Source: CAVVEQ01 sp963747315
Lineage (GTDB): Bacteria; Chloroflexota; Anaerolineae; Anaerolineales; Anaerolineaceae
DNA length: 64,000 nt
Assembly (NCBI GenBank): GCA_963747315.1
Contig: CAVVEQ010000006.1
Location: 124,001-188,000, forward strand
Direction: 5' to 3'
Shown here piece after piece: positions 32,627 to 42,064 of the stretch. The position numbers were made by a program, and so were the translations under genes. Below the pieces are notes generated by a model. That model was not told where the DNA came from, searched no databases, and worked only from the letters and a program-made list of their open reading frames with translations. How positions within the stretch are numbered: the stretch's first letter is position 1; the number at the start of each line of letters is the position of its first letter.

Positions 32627-35434
32627 ATGTCCCCCATTATCGCCATAGATATCGAAACCACCGGGTTGGATCCCAAAAAAGACGCCATCACCGAGATTGG
32701 CGCTGTTAAGTTCGAGGGCAAACGGGTGGAGGCGGAATGGTCTTCCCTGGTCAATCCGGGGATGAAGATTCCTCCCTATATCTCCCAGCTTACAGGGATC
32801 GACGACAACATGGTCCGCAATGCCCCCCGCCTGGAGCAGGTCCTGCCGGAACTGGTGAAATTCGCGGGGAACGACCCGGTCATCGGCCACAACGTCCGCT
32901 TCGACCTTGGTTTTCTGCAAAAACGGGGAATTCTCAAGCTCAACGAGGTCATCGATACTTACGATATGGCGGCGGTACTCCTGCCCGCCAGCCCGCGTTA
33001 CAACCTGGGTACCCTGGGCAAGGAGCTTCTGCTGACCCTGCCCAATTCCCACCGCGCACTGGATGACGCCAAGCTCACCCACGCAGTCTATTTCAAACTA
33101 TACGAAAGAGCAATCTCGCTGCCAGTGGATATCCTGGCCGAGATCGTCCGCCAGGGGGACGATGTGGATTGGGACGGACGCTGGATCTTCCGCCAGATCC
33201 TGCGCGCGCGCATCCGCGAACCGCTTGGAGCCATGTCCGGTTCCAAGCTGGATTACGGTACGATCTTTGGCGGGGTAGATATCCTCAGCCAGCCTCTGGA
33301 ACCCAATAAGGAGATCGAACCGCTGAACGTGGAGGAAGTGAGTGCCATGCTGGAGCATGGCGGCGCGTTTGCCCAGAAGTTCGAAGGGTTCGAACAGCGC
33401 CCCCAGCAGCTGGAAATGCTGCGCGAGGTCACCCGCGCGCTCTCCGAAGGCCAGCACCTTTTGGTGGAAGCTGGCACCGGCACGGGTAAATCGATGGCAT
33501 ACCTTCTCCCCGCTGCCATTTTTTCAACCCGAAACAACGCCCGCGTGGTCATCTCCACCAATACGATCAACCTGCAGGATCAATTGATCCAAAAGGATAT
33601 CCCCGACCTGCGCAAAGCCCTGGAGTTGGACCTGCGCGCGGTGGTGCTCAAAGGGCGCTCCAACTACCTCTGCCCGCGCCGGCTGGAAACCCTGCGCCAG
33701 CGCGGCCCCGATTCGGCGGAAGCTGTGCGTGTTCTGGGCAAGGTGCTGGTCTGGCTGCATGAATCCGGGACCGGCGACCGCAGCGACCTGACCCTGAATG
33801 GTCCCGGCGAGCGCGAGGTGTGGTCGACCAAACTCTCCGCGGATGATGAAGGCTGTGACGGCACATCCTGCCTGAGCCGCATGGGAGGCGCCTGCCCCTT
33901 CTTTCGTGCCCGCCAGGCGGCACAATCCGCGCATATCATCATCGTCAATCACGCCCTGCTTCTGGCGGATGTGGTCACCGGCAACCGGGTTCTGCCCGAA
34001 TATCAGCACCTGATCGTGGATGAAGCCCATCACCTGGAGGATGCCTCCACCAGCGCGCTTGGGTTCCGTGTCACCGAGACGGAGATCTCCCGCCTGCTGC
34101 GCGAGCTGGGCGGCACCTCCTCCGGCGTGCTGGGCACCCTGCTGAAGGTGCTCACCTCCCGCCTGCGTCCATCCGACCTGGCCGCCTTCCAGGATATCAT
34201 CCAAAAATCCACCGACCATGCTTTCAACCTCGAACAGCGCTTCCACGAGTTCTTCCAGACCCTGGATGAGTTCCTCGAAAACATCCGCGAGGGCAACCCG
34301 GTCGGCTCCTACGGGCAGCAAGCCCGCGTCACACCCGCCACCCGCACCTTGCCAGCCTGGGCAGGCGTGGATATGATCTGGGACGAGACCGGGGACTCGC
34401 TCAGCCTGTTGATCGACCAGCTCACCCGCCTGCAGAAAGGCGTGGGTGAAACCGGGGAGACCACCGATGAAGACCTGCAGGATGCCCTCAGCGCAGTGGC
34501 AAACCTGACCCGCAGGTTGAATGAGATCTCGTTTAATTTGGATAGCCTGGTGGCCAAGCCCGATTCGAACGCCATCTACTGGGCGGAGATCCAGTCCACC
34601 TACAACGGCACCCAAAAGCTGGCGCTCAACACCGCCCCCCTGCACGTGGGTGACCTGTTGGAAAAATACCTCTGGTTTGAAAAGAGCAGCGTCATCCTCA
34701 CTTCCGCCACGCTCACCACCTGGAACACCTTCGATTACCTGCGCAACCGCCTGAATGCGCGCGAAGCCAACGAGCTTATGCTCGGCTCGCCCTTCGATTA
34801 TGAGAATTCCGCCCTGCTTTACCTGGTGAATGATATCCCCGAGCCATCGGTCGCAACCCAATTCCAGAACGCGGTGGATAACACCCTGATCCAGCTTGCG
34901 CGTGCCACCGGCGGCAGGATGCTGGTGCTTTTCACCTCCTACGCCCAGTTGAAAAATACCTCCGCCCGGCTTTCGCCCGCGCTCAGCCGGGATGAGATCT
35001 ACGTCTATGAACAGGGGGAGGGCGCTTCAGCAAGCGCGCTGCTGGATACCTTCAAGGATACCGAGAAAGCGGTGCTGCTGGGCACGCGCTCCTTCTGGGA
35101 GGGCGTGGATGTGCCCGGCGAGTCGCTCTCGGTGGTGGTGATCGTCAAGCTGCCCTTCGATGTGCCCTCTGACCCGATCATCTCTGCCCGCGCGGAAACC
35201 TATGAGAATCCCTTCAACGAGTACAACATCCCCGAGGCCGTGCTGCGCTTCCGCCAGGGGTTCGGACGGCTGATCCGCACCCAATCCGACCGCGGGATGG
35301 TGGTCGTGCTCGACCGGCGCCTGCTGACCAAATCCTACAAGAATTTGTTCCTGGAATCCTTGCCGGACTGTAAAAAGATGGACGGCAGGATGGACGACCT
35401 GCCCGCGGTCGCCAAACGATGGCTGAATCTTTAA
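32627..35434 (+). CDS. DnaQ-type exonuclease / DinG-family helicase fusion
   Basis: 935 aa. Residues 1-~165 are a DEDD 3'-5' exonuclease (AIDIETTGLDPKKDAITEIG, IGHNVRFDLGFL, HRALDDAKLTHAVYF). The rest is an XPD/DinG superfamily 2 helicase: Walker A VEAGTGTGKSMAYLLPA, DEAH box DEAHHLED, motif VI FRQGFGRLIRTQSDRG. Four cysteines between motifs I and II (YLCPRR, GCDGTSC, GACPF) could hold an iron-sulfur cluster. The domain order matches Firmicutes DinG/YpvA-type proteins. Likely role in repair or 5'-3' unwinding of damaged DNA. Confidence 0.9.
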   Translation: MSPIIAIDIETTGLDPKKDAITEIGAVKFEGKRVEAEWSSLVNPGMKIPPYISQLTGIDDNMVRNAPRLEQVLPELVKFAGNDPVIGHNVRFDLGFLQKRGILKLNEVIDTYDMAAVLLPASPRYNLGTLGKELLLTLPNSHRALDDAKLTHAVYFKLYERAISLPVDILAEIVRQGDDVDWDGRWIFRQILRARIREPLGAMSGSKLDYGTIFGGVDILSQPLEPNKEIEPLNVEEVSAMLEHGGAFAQKFEGFEQRPQQLEMLREVTRALSEGQHLLVEAGTGTGKSMAYLLPAAIFSTRNNARVVISTNTINLQDQLIQKDIPDLRKALELDLRAVVLKGRSNYLCPRRLETLRQRGPDSAEAVRVLGKVLVWLHESGTGDRSDLTLNGPGEREVWSTKLSADDEGCDGTSCLSRMGGACPFFRARQAAQSAHIIIVNHALLLADVVTGNRVLPEYQHLIVDEAHHLEDASTSALGFRVTETEISRLLRELGGTSSGVLGTLLKVLTSRLRPSDLAAFQDIIQKSTDHAFNLEQRFHEFFQTLDEFLENIREGNPVGSYGQQARVTPATRTLPAWAGVDMIWDETGDSLSLLIDQLTRLQKGVGETGETTDEDLQDALSAVANLTRRLNEISFNLDSLVAKPDSNAIYWAEIQSTYNGTQKLALNTAPLHVGDLLEKYLWFEKSSVILTSATLTTWNTFDYLRNRLNAREANELMLGSPFDYENSALLYLVNDIPEPSVATQFQNAVDNTLIQLARATGGRMLVLFTSYAQLKNTSARLSPALSRDEIYVYEQGEGASASALLDTFKDTEKAVLLGTRSFWEGVDVPGESLSVVVIVKLPFDVPSDPIISARAETYENPFNEYNIPEAVLRFRQGFGRLIRTQSDRGMVVVLDRRLLTKSYKNLFLESLPDCKKMDGRMDDLPAVAKRWLNL

Positions 35435-35593
35435 CTTGAATGTAGGGAAGGCTCATGCCTGCCGTTTCTGATTGTCCATAAATAACACGAAAGACCCGAA
35501 ATATGCTTCACCCACCATATGTAATTTCTGACACAAAACCGATGGCGGACCTACAGAGATTTTTTGAGAAGTGTAGACCTTTCTGAGGATAAC

Positions 35594-36319
35594 ATGTGGT
35601 TTCTTAATCCTAATATTCTACATAAGAAATGGGTGATGATTATTGGCAATCTTATCGCGCCACTTCTCAGTGTATCTTTTGTATATTTCATAACCAATTT
35701 TTTCCGTTCGAGTAAAGAAGTATGGCAATTTCTTTTCCTAATGAACTTTATTTTTGGGACTTGGGTAGTTTACGCAATGGTAGTAGCAAAGAATGCTGAA
35801 ATGTTTTACGTTGTGCGCGCGGTTGGATTACTTTGTATCGTGTCTGCAATTGTTTACGGAACGAGTGTTGTAATAACAGTAAATAGCAATATCATAAAGA
35901 AAGAAGTGTTTATTGGTTACTTATTAATTGTGGTAGTTGAATGGTGGATTTCCTTTTTTTACCAACAAATGAGATTGCAAAAAGCCCTCGAAGACGAACC
36001 AGATCATGCATTAGATACAAAGTCAGGCATTTTAGATCTACAAAAGGATTTCGTTTACTCATCCAAGGATTCTGATAAATCTAAAGATGAAAAGATACTC
36101 GCGATAGGCTGGATCCTATTATGTTTCGCGCCAGCAGTTGGCGCATTAATGTCAAGAGAATTATCAGATAATCAGCGGATATTTTATTATGCAATTGGTT
36201 TAAGCATTCTTGGTATTCTGTTCACTCATTTTTCTGGATTACATGCAGGAACAGCCAGGATAATTAAGGGCATCAGAGAGAAAATTGGCAAGAAGATAGT
36301 CATAAAAACGCTAGAGTAA
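35594..36319 (+). CDS. AT-rich integral membrane protein of unknown function
   Basis: About 241 aa with six or seven hydrophobic segments (IIGNLIAPLLSVSFVYFITN, FLFLMNFIFGTWVVYAMVV, and others) and a charged loop (~residues 140-170). The start at 35594 has GAGG five nt upstream; an in-frame ATG at 35564 lacks one. Base use is clearly more AT-rich than in neighbours, with many TTT/ATT/AAA codons, and flanking DNA is non-coding on both sides, so it may be acquired. No family recognised. Confidence 0.55.
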   Translation: MWFLNPNILHKKWVMIIGNLIAPLLSVSFVYFITNFFRSSKEVWQFLFLMNFIFGTWVVYAMVVAKNAEMFYVVRAVGLLCIVSAIVYGTSVVITVNSNIIKKEVFIGYLLIVVVEWWISFFYQQMRLQKALEDEPDHALDTKSGILDLQKDFVYSSKDSDKSKDEKILAIGWILLCFAPAVGALMSRELSDNQRIFYYAIGLSILGILFTHFSGLHAGTARIIKGIREKIGKKIVIKTLE

Positions 36320-36609
36320 ATCTGCGTTAGAATCTGGAACCGGTTTAATGCCCGACCTCCTTGTTCTTTATGCACGTGTAAAATCGAAATAGTTTGGATT
36401 GTAACAATCGTGGTGATGGTCTTGAATTTTGCACGCTCGAGTCGTAGGGCGGTCACCGATTTCGCGACTGCCATCAACCAACCCTAATCCGCTGCTTTCG
36501 TCACTCCGTGCTTCTCGTATCTTGGGAGGGGATTATTTAATATATATATTTGGATTTGGATATCGGGGACAAAACCGGTCCCCGACCTACGGATAAGAGG
36601 TCATTTTGA
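36320..36609. other. Non-coding gap with a palindromic repeat
   Basis: No convincing gene. The gap contains a perfect 8-bp inverted repeat TCGGGGAC/GTCCCCGA with a 7-nt loop (36563-36585), of a style seen also near 41970 and 51160. A short reading frame on the minus strand lacks any family signal. Confidence 0.45.
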
Positions 36610-37399
36610 TCAACCGCCCAACCGGTACCACAGCATCCCAATATATTCCTTCAGCGCGTTGGTGGTTTGCCCCAGCGCGCTGGCGGAGGGCATCAGGTTC
36701 GTGAGCAGGTTCGCCCCCGGTGCTTGCCAGAGCTGCTGCCCAGCCTTCTTCCGTGACCGCGTAATCGGTGGGAGCCGGGATCAAATCCAATCCCTGGTCG
36801 GCGAACATCATCATCGCGCGCGGCATGTGCGCCGCCGAGGTGACCAGGATGGCTTCATCGATCCCCCGTTCCTTCAACATCCCGGCACAGTTGGCGGCAT
36901 TCTCGCTGGTATTCTGCGAGCGTGTCTCCAGGATCAACGCCTCCTGCGGGATGCCCATCTCCAGCAGCAGCAACTGCATATCCTCCGCCGGGGATGCCGC
37001 GGAGGTATCCATCCAGGGAATATCCCCCCCGCAGAGCAGCAGGAGCGGCGCAACGCCCGCTTTATAAAGATGCGCTGCGTATAGGACCCGGTCCCCAGCG
37101 CCATTGAATTCAACGGTCGGGCGCGGATCTTCCAGCGGTTCGGTTCCGCCCGCCAGGACGATCATCACCGGCGCTTTCTCCCCCACTGTAAGCGGCTGGT
37201 ATTGCCACTCCAGCGAGCGTGCCAGGCTGGTGGAGACCCAGCGGTTTCCCGCCAGGAACAGGATGAGCACGGACGCGATCAACAACCCGTTCCGCAGCCG
37301 TCTGCGGCGGTGAAAGACGAGCGCCAGAAGCAAAAGCAGGAAGATCAGGCCGGTGGGATAAATGAATTGCGGCAGGAATTTCGAAAGGAATACGCTCAT
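36610..37399 (-). CDS. DUF218/YdcF-like membrane protein (one frame break)
   Basis: About 262 aa after repair. Two N-terminal membrane helices (FIYPTGLIFLLLLLALVFH, GLLIASVLILFLAGN) precede a DUF218 domain: VMIVLAGGTEP, LLLCGGDIP, ILETRSQNTSENAANCAGML, AILVTSAAHMPRAMMMF. The open frame ends in an atypical tail; removing one base at about 36741-36755 gives AGQQLWQAPGANLLTNLMPS followed by ALKEYIGMLWYRLGG, which is the normal end of the family, stopping at 36610. SanA/YdcF relatives act in envelope polysaccharide metabolism; exact role unknown. Confidence 0.82.
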
Positions 37400-37473
37400 G
37401 GTCAGTATTTCTCCGGGAACTCATTCTACACCGAAACCGTCTTGCTCTTAACCACCTGCGCGAAAGGGGTTGG

Positions 37474-37479
37474 TACAAT
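37474..37479 (+). promoter_or_regulatory. Possible extended -10 promoter of the amidase gene
   Basis: TGGTACAAT (TGn plus TACAAT) lies about 38 nt before the amidase start. No clear -35 box. Confidence 0.35.
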
Positions 37480-37517
37480 ACTTGCAAGGAATTTAATGAT
37501 TAAGGACCATACACCGC

Positions 37518-38396
37518 ATGGATGATACCCCGCACGTCCCGCCCTTCACCGAGCCGGTTTCCCCATCGGAACCGCCCGCGCAAAACCTGCCACCACGTAC
37601 CCCGCGCCCTGCGCCCGGGTTCCCCTCCCCGCAGCGGGCAATGCTGCTTGGCAGTCTGCAGGTGATCCTGAGCGCCGCGGTGGTGATCGCCACGGTCTTC
37701 ACCCTCTGGAACCCGGCCAACCTGTTCAACAACCAGACCATGGCGCAGGCGCTGCTCGCCTGGCAGATGCAATCCAACAACCCCGGGAGCGGGGGGCAAT
37801 TCTTCCCCACCATCACTGCCCAGCCTTCCGAGCATATCGGCATCGTCGCCGGGCACTACAACAAGGATAAGAACAATTATGACCCGGGTGCAGTATGCGA
37901 GGATGGGCTCACCGAGCAATCGGTGAACTTCCGCATTGCCACCCTGGTGAGTCAGAAATTGACCGGGATGGGGTACCAGGTGGATATCTTGCAGGAATTC
38001 GACCCGCTCCTGACCGGTTACCGCGGACAGGTGCTGGTTTCCATCCACAACGACTCCTGCGAGTACCAGGGCGACCAGGCCACCGGCTTCAAGGTTGCCT
38101 CCGCTGTCCGCAACGCCTACCCGGAAGCTGCCGGGCAGCTCACCAACTGCCTGATCGACCGCTACCAGCGCAATACCGATATGATCTTCCACTACAACAC
38201 CATCACCAACGATATGACCGAGTACCACACCTTCAACGAGATCAACAGCAACACCCCGGCAGCCATCATCGAGACCGGCTTCCTCAACCTCGACCGCCAG
38301 TTCCTCACTGAGCAGACTGACCGGGTTGCGCAGGGGGTCGTTGACGGGATCATCTGCTACCTGAACGATGAAAAGGTGGAAAACCCCACCCAATGA
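37518..38396 (+). CDS. N-acetylmuramoyl-L-alanine amidase (Amidase_3), membrane anchored
   Basis: 292 aa. A Pro-rich cytoplasmic N-terminus and one membrane helix (~residues 43-64) precede an AmiC-type zinc amidase domain. Candidate zinc ligands and catalytic Glu are His in GIVAGHYNKD, Glu in DGLTEQSVNF, His in LVSIHNDSC and Glu in AAIIETGFLN. It would cleave the amide between MurNAc and the stem peptide outside the membrane. The stop overlaps the next gene (ATGA), making an envelope operon with two L,D-transpeptidases. Confidence 0.86.
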   Translation: MDDTPHVPPFTEPVSPSEPPAQNLPPRTPRPAPGFPSPQRAMLLGSLQVILSAAVVIATVFTLWNPANLFNNQTMAQALLAWQMQSNNPGSGGQFFPTITAQPSEHIGIVAGHYNKDKNNYDPGAVCEDGLTEQSVNFRIATLVSQKLTGMGYQVDILQEFDPLLTGYRGQVLVSIHNDSCEYQGDQATGFKVASAVRNAYPEAAGQLTNCLIDRYQRNTDMIFHYNTITNDMTEYHTFNEINSNTPAAIIETGFLNLDRQFLTEQTDRVAQGVVDGIICYLNDEKVENPTQ

Positions 38397-39502
38397 CCCC
38401 TTCCGCTGACATCAGGGCTCGCGAAGCGCTCGAACGAGCGCAGGCCGCCTTCCAGCAGGGCGACCGTACCGCTGCGCGGGATTGGGCGGCTAAAGCTGCC
38501 CGACTAGATCCGGGCATCGAGGAACCCTGGCTGCTCCTGGCGGCCGTTGCCAGCCCGCAGGCCAGCGTGGAATACCTGCAGCGCGCCCTGCAGATCAACC
38601 CGCAGAGCGAACAGGCCCGGCGTGGATTGGAGTGGGCTGCGGCGCGTCAGAACCAACCGGTATCCGCCGCGCCCACACCTCAGCTCAAACCGATCAGCGC
38701 GCGCAAGGTGAGCGATACCCAACCACTACGAACCTCCCCGCTCAAGCCGCCTGCCGCGGTTGGGGATACCCAGCCGGTGAAGGTGGTGAAACCCAAACCA
38801 AAGCCAAAAGTGCAGAAGGGATTATCCGGGGCGCTTATTTTAATCCCCGCGCTTCTTGTCACCCTCATCTGCGCCACCGCGATCTACTTTCTGGCGCTCC
38901 CCCAGCTCACCGCCCGTGCCAACCCCTCCTCCGCGTCGCGCCCGGCAGACCTGCTGGAAAAACCCACCCTTACGCCAACCGCTACAGCCACCTACACCCC
39001 TTCGCCTTCGCCCAGCCCAACACTCACCCCCACTGAGACCCCGACCCCGATTCCCACAGCGACACCCATCCCCACCGCCACCTACAACGCCTGCCCGCCA
39101 CCCTATTGTGGGAAGGATAATGCCTACGAAGCGCCGTTCCCTTTGGACCCAAACCGGTGGATCGACGTGGACCTTTCCACCCAGATGGTCTATGCCTACG
39201 AAGGCGATGCGATGGTAAATTCTTTCCTGGTTTCCTCCGGGTTGTGGCAGCACCCCACCGTCACTGGAACCTACCAGATCTACGCCAAGTATCCCTCCAC
39301 GCTGATGGCGGGAGAGGACTATTACCTTCCCGGCGTACCCTGGGTGATGTATTTCTATAAGGGATACTCGTTCCACGGCACCTACTGGCACAGTAACTTC
39401 GGCACCCCCATGAGCCACGGCTGCCTCAATATGTATACCCCGGACGCAAAATGGCTCTATGAATGGGCGGAGATCGGTACCACGGTGAACGTCCATGATT
39501 GA
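38393..39502 (+). CDS. TPR-YkuD L,D-transpeptidase, membrane anchored
   Basis: 369 aa. Residues 1-~85 are TPR-like (ALERAQAAFQQGDRTAARDW, AVASPQASVEYLQRALQINP) and cytoplasmic. A membrane helix (~143-165) and a Thr/Pro linker lead to a C-terminal YkuD domain with HGTYWHSNFGTPMSHGCLN, containing the catalytic His and Cys of SHGCxN. It cross-links or attaches proteins to peptidoglycan. Start overlaps the amidase, end overlaps the second transpeptidase by 8 bp. A cytosolic TPR on an outside transpeptidase is an unusual arrangement. Confidence 0.87.
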   Translation: MTPSADIRAREALERAQAAFQQGDRTAARDWAAKAARLDPGIEEPWLLLAAVASPQASVEYLQRALQINPQSEQARRGLEWAAARQNQPVSAAPTPQLKPISARKVSDTQPLRTSPLKPPAAVGDTQPVKVVKPKPKPKVQKGLSGALILIPALLVTLICATAIYFLALPQLTARANPSSASRPADLLEKPTLTPTATATYTPSPSPSPTLTPTETPTPIPTATPIPTATYNACPPPYCGKDNAYEAPFPLDPNRWIDVDLSTQMVYAYEGDAMVNSFLVSSGLWQHPTVTGTYQIYAKYPSTLMAGEDYYLPGVPWVMYFYKGYSFHGTYWHSNFGTPMSHGCLNMYTPDAKWLYEWAEIGTTVNVHD

Positions 39503-40571
39503 ACCTGGTAGCTTCGACCGTTTCCTTTCCACCCCTGCTTCACGCCGGGATTTTCTCAGGATCTCCGGCAGCGGTATGCTCTCCGTCGCCTTTCTGCCGG
39601 GTTTGAATGCCCTGTATCACCCAGCTCTCACTGCCGACCGCGAGGAAGTCCCAACCCAGGGACGGGTGACCGATAACAACACCGGGCTCTACGACCGGCC
39701 TTCCGTGTTCTCCAAACAGCTCAAGACCTATTACAAGGACCTAATTCTGCCCATCAGTGCACTGACTGTGGGCGATGACGAGGATTCCTACAACCGCGTC
39801 TGGTACCGGGTGAATAATGAGGGTTACGTTCCCTCCGGCAAGGTGCAGCCAGTGGGGGTCACCCTCAACGACCCCGATTTCACCATCCTGCCTGAAGGCC
39901 GCCTGGCGAATGTCACCGTTCCCTTCACCGATGCGGTGGAAGATTACACCAAACCCGGGACGGTCATCTACCGCCTGTACTACGGCACCACCTACTGGGT
40001 GGTCAAAGCCCTCATGGACGATTCCCGGCAGGCCTGGTACATGCTCAAAGACGATTATTACAAAGATAAATACTATTTCGTGAATGCCCGCCACCTGCAC
40101 CTCTATACCCCCGAGGAAATTGCACCGATCTCCCCCTTTCTCCCCAGAGATCAGAAGCGCATCGAAGTTCTGCTCGGTGACCAGGTGGTCATCGCCTACG
40201 AAAAAGACCAGCCCGTATTCGTCAGCCGGGTGGCCACTGGCGCGGAGTGGAAGCACGGGGTTTTCTACACCCCCCTGGGAAGGCACTATATCCACCATAA
40301 GCGCCCCTCCCGCCACATGACTTCGGGATCCCCTGAAAACCCGGTGGGCTATGACCTGCCCGGCGTGCCCTGGGTCTCTTATATCAACGACAAGGGCATC
40401 TCCTTCCACGGCACCTATTGGCACAACGATTTTGGCCACCCTCGCAGTCACGGTTGTATAAACTTACCCATCTCCTCCGCCCAGTGGATCTACCGCTGGA
40501 CGGCGCCTGTGGTATCCTTCGGGGAGGACCTCGTGTGGACCGACCCCGGCACCCGCGTGGATATCTTCTGA
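39495..40571 (+). CDS. Tat-type exported YkuD L,D-transpeptidase
   Basis: 358 aa. The N-terminus has a twin-arginine-like signal SRRDFLRISGSGMLSVAFLP. A middle region (~55-215) resembles SH3-like segments in triple form (YNRVWYRVNNEGYVPSGKVQ, then RLYYGTTYWVVKALMDDSRQ). The C-terminal YkuD domain has HGTYWHNDFGHPRSHGCINL, catalytic His and Cys intact. It closely matches the preceding transpeptidase in this block, so the two catalytic domains are related. Probably acts outside the membrane on peptidoglycan. Confidence 0.87.
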   Translation: MIEPGSFDRFLSTPASRRDFLRISGSGMLSVAFLPGLNALYHPALTADREEVPTQGRVTDNNTGLYDRPSVFSKQLKTYYKDLILPISALTVGDDEDSYNRVWYRVNNEGYVPSGKVQPVGVTLNDPDFTILPEGRLANVTVPFTDAVEDYTKPGTVIYRLYYGTTYWVVKALMDDSRQAWYMLKDDYYKDKYYFVNARHLHLYTPEEIAPISPFLPRDQKRIEVLLGDQVVIAYEKDQPVFVSRVATGAEWKHGVFYTPLGRHYIHHKRPSRHMTSGSPENPVGYDLPGVPWVSYINDKGISFHGTYWHNDFGHPRSHGCINLPISSAQWIYRWTAPVVSFGEDLVWTDPGTRVDIF

Positions 40572-40583
40572 CAGGTTGGAATC

Positions 40584-41015
40584 ATGCCGAAAAAAGCGCT
40601 CTTCAAAGGACTGGTCATCGATGAAAACGACCTCCCCGTGCAGGTGACCGCCGTGGGAGAGGAATCCTTCTACGTGGTGGATGATGCTGGCTTCAAACGC
40701 CACATCCCCTCCGAGGAAGTGGATCGGCAGGTGCTGGAATTCCTCAAGCAGCAGGTGGAGGGCAATGAAGAAGCCATCACCGAGCAGACCGCCAAAATGC
40801 TCGGCCAGGAGGACCTCTTCACCCGCGCGATCATGCTCAACCAGGTCAAGAACATGGGCGGCCAGTTCGATAAACTGCTCGAGGCTGGGATCCCTGAGGA
40901 TGCCCTCGCCTACCTGGGCATGCTCGGTTTCCGCGTGGTGATCAACGTGCACGGAGAGGTGCTTCGCGTGGACCAGCCCTCCGCGCCGGACACGAAAGGT
41001 GATGGGGACGAGTAA
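40584..41015 (+). CDS. Conserved-looking soluble protein of unknown function
   Basis: 143 aa with no signal or membrane segment. It begins MPKKALFKGLVIDENDLPVQ and contains VGEESFYVVDDAGFKRHIPS, then a helical middle (EEAITEQTAKMLGQEDLFTR) and GMLGFRVVINVHGEVLRVDQ. It sits 12 nt after a transpeptidase and 38 nt before a thioredoxin, same strand. Good coding character; no family is recognised and no function is proposed. Confidence 0.65.
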   Translation: MPKKALFKGLVIDENDLPVQVTAVGEESFYVVDDAGFKRHIPSEEVDRQVLEFLKQQVEGNEEAITEQTAKMLGQEDLFTRAIMLNQVKNMGGQFDKLLEAGIPEDALAYLGMLGFRVVINVHGEVLRVDQPSAPDTKGDGDE

Positions 41016-41053
41016 AACTCGCTTCTGGTAAAATTGGGGGAAGAGGTACTGAA

Positions 41054-41887
41054 ATGCCCGGCAGGGAAATCATTAATGTTACGGAAGCCGATTTTGAATT
41101 CGAGGTGATCGCCTACTCGAAGAACACACCCGTGGTCGTGGATTTTTGGGCCGCCTGGTGCCAGCCCTGCAAGGTGCTCACCCCCCTGCTGGAAAAGCTG
41201 GTGGGAGAGCTGGGCGGCAGCTTCCGCCTGGCCAAGGTGGACGTGGACGCCAACCCCAACCTGGCGGCGCGCTTCAACGTGCGCTCCATCCCAACCGTTA
41301 TCGCCTTCACAGATTCCACCCCGCGCGAACAGCTCATCGGCCTGCAATCCGAGCAGCGCCTGCGCGCCTTTTTGGAGGCCATCGTCCCGCCCAGCCCGAC
41401 CATCCTGGCCATCGAGAAAGCCAACGGGCTGCTGGAAGCCCACAATTGGGTGGAAGCTGAGACAGAATTCCGCCAGATCCTCTCCAAAGAGAACGATATT
41501 CCGGCCTGCCTGCTGGGGCTTTCCATTGCCCAGCTCGCGCTGGGGAAGGCATCCGAGGGCAGGTTGCACCTCTATAATTTCCCCGCCAGCAAAGAGTTCA
41601 CCCGCGCCGAGTCGCTGATCCCTTACGCCGATGCGCTGATCGCCTTTAAGGAGAACTCCCTCCTGCAGGAAACCGACCTGGACGCAGCTTTCGCCAATTC
41701 CATTCGGCTGGCATCCAAAAGCTCCTTCGACCTGGCGCTGGATGGCCTGCTGGATATCCTGCGGCAGGATAAGCGCTACCGGGATGATAAGGCAAAGCAG
41801 GTGATCCTCGCGCTGCTCGAGATCCTGGGACCGAACGACCCGCAATCCCGGGCGTACCGCACGGAGCTGATGTCAGTGCTGTATTAG
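41054..41887 (+). CDS. Thioredoxin-TPR protein (CnoX/YbbN-like)
   Basis: 277 aa. Residues 1-~110 form a thioredoxin domain with active site FWAAWCQPCKVL (CQPC rather than CGPC) and the cis-Pro loop SIPTVIAF. The C-terminal ~165 residues are helical repeats like the TPR_20/TPR_19 part of YbbN (EAHNWVEAETEFRQILSKEN, CLLGLSIAQLALGKASEGRL). In E. coli CnoX is a holdase that protects proteins from oxidation; the same role is inferred here. Confidence 0.86.
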   Translation: MPGREIINVTEADFEFEVIAYSKNTPVVVDFWAAWCQPCKVLTPLLEKLVGELGGSFRLAKVDVDANPNLAARFNVRSIPTVIAFTDSTPREQLIGLQSEQRLRAFLEAIVPPSPTILAIEKANGLLEAHNWVEAETEFRQILSKENDIPACLLGLSIAQLALGKASEGRLHLYNFPASKEFTRAESLIPYADALIAFKENSLLQETDLDAAFANSIRLASKSSFDLALDGLLDILRQDKRYRDDKAKQVILALLEILGPNDPQSRAYRTELMSVLY

Positions 41888-42004
41888 AGAATGAATTGTC
41901 ATCGCGAGCTTTCGCGGAAATGACCGTGAAAGCTCGGCAATCTAATACCAATTTTCCATTCTTTAAGAAAAGGCGGACAGGAGTCCTCCCTACAAAATAG
42001 AAAT

Positions 42005-42028
42005 CCGGGGCGCTTCGCGGCACCCCGG
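42005..42028. terminator. Hairpin between the thioredoxin and beta-helix genes
   Basis: CCGGGGCGC/GCACCCCGG, a 9-bp stem with a 6-nt loop between convergent genes; the flanking T-runs are weak. It can act in both directions. A second hairpin (CGAGCTTTC/GAAAGCTCG) lies near 41910-41935. Confidence 0.5.
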
Positions 42029-42064
42029 CAATTTCTAGCTTGCTTTTTAATCAGTCTGGTTGAT

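Noticed and set aside
33524..34861. 445-residue minus-strand frame
   Set aside because: Antisense shadow of the DinG helicase in GC-rich sequence; no domain.
36226..36477. 83-residue minus-strand frame
   Set aside because: Overlaps the AT-rich membrane gene, no ribosome site or family signal.
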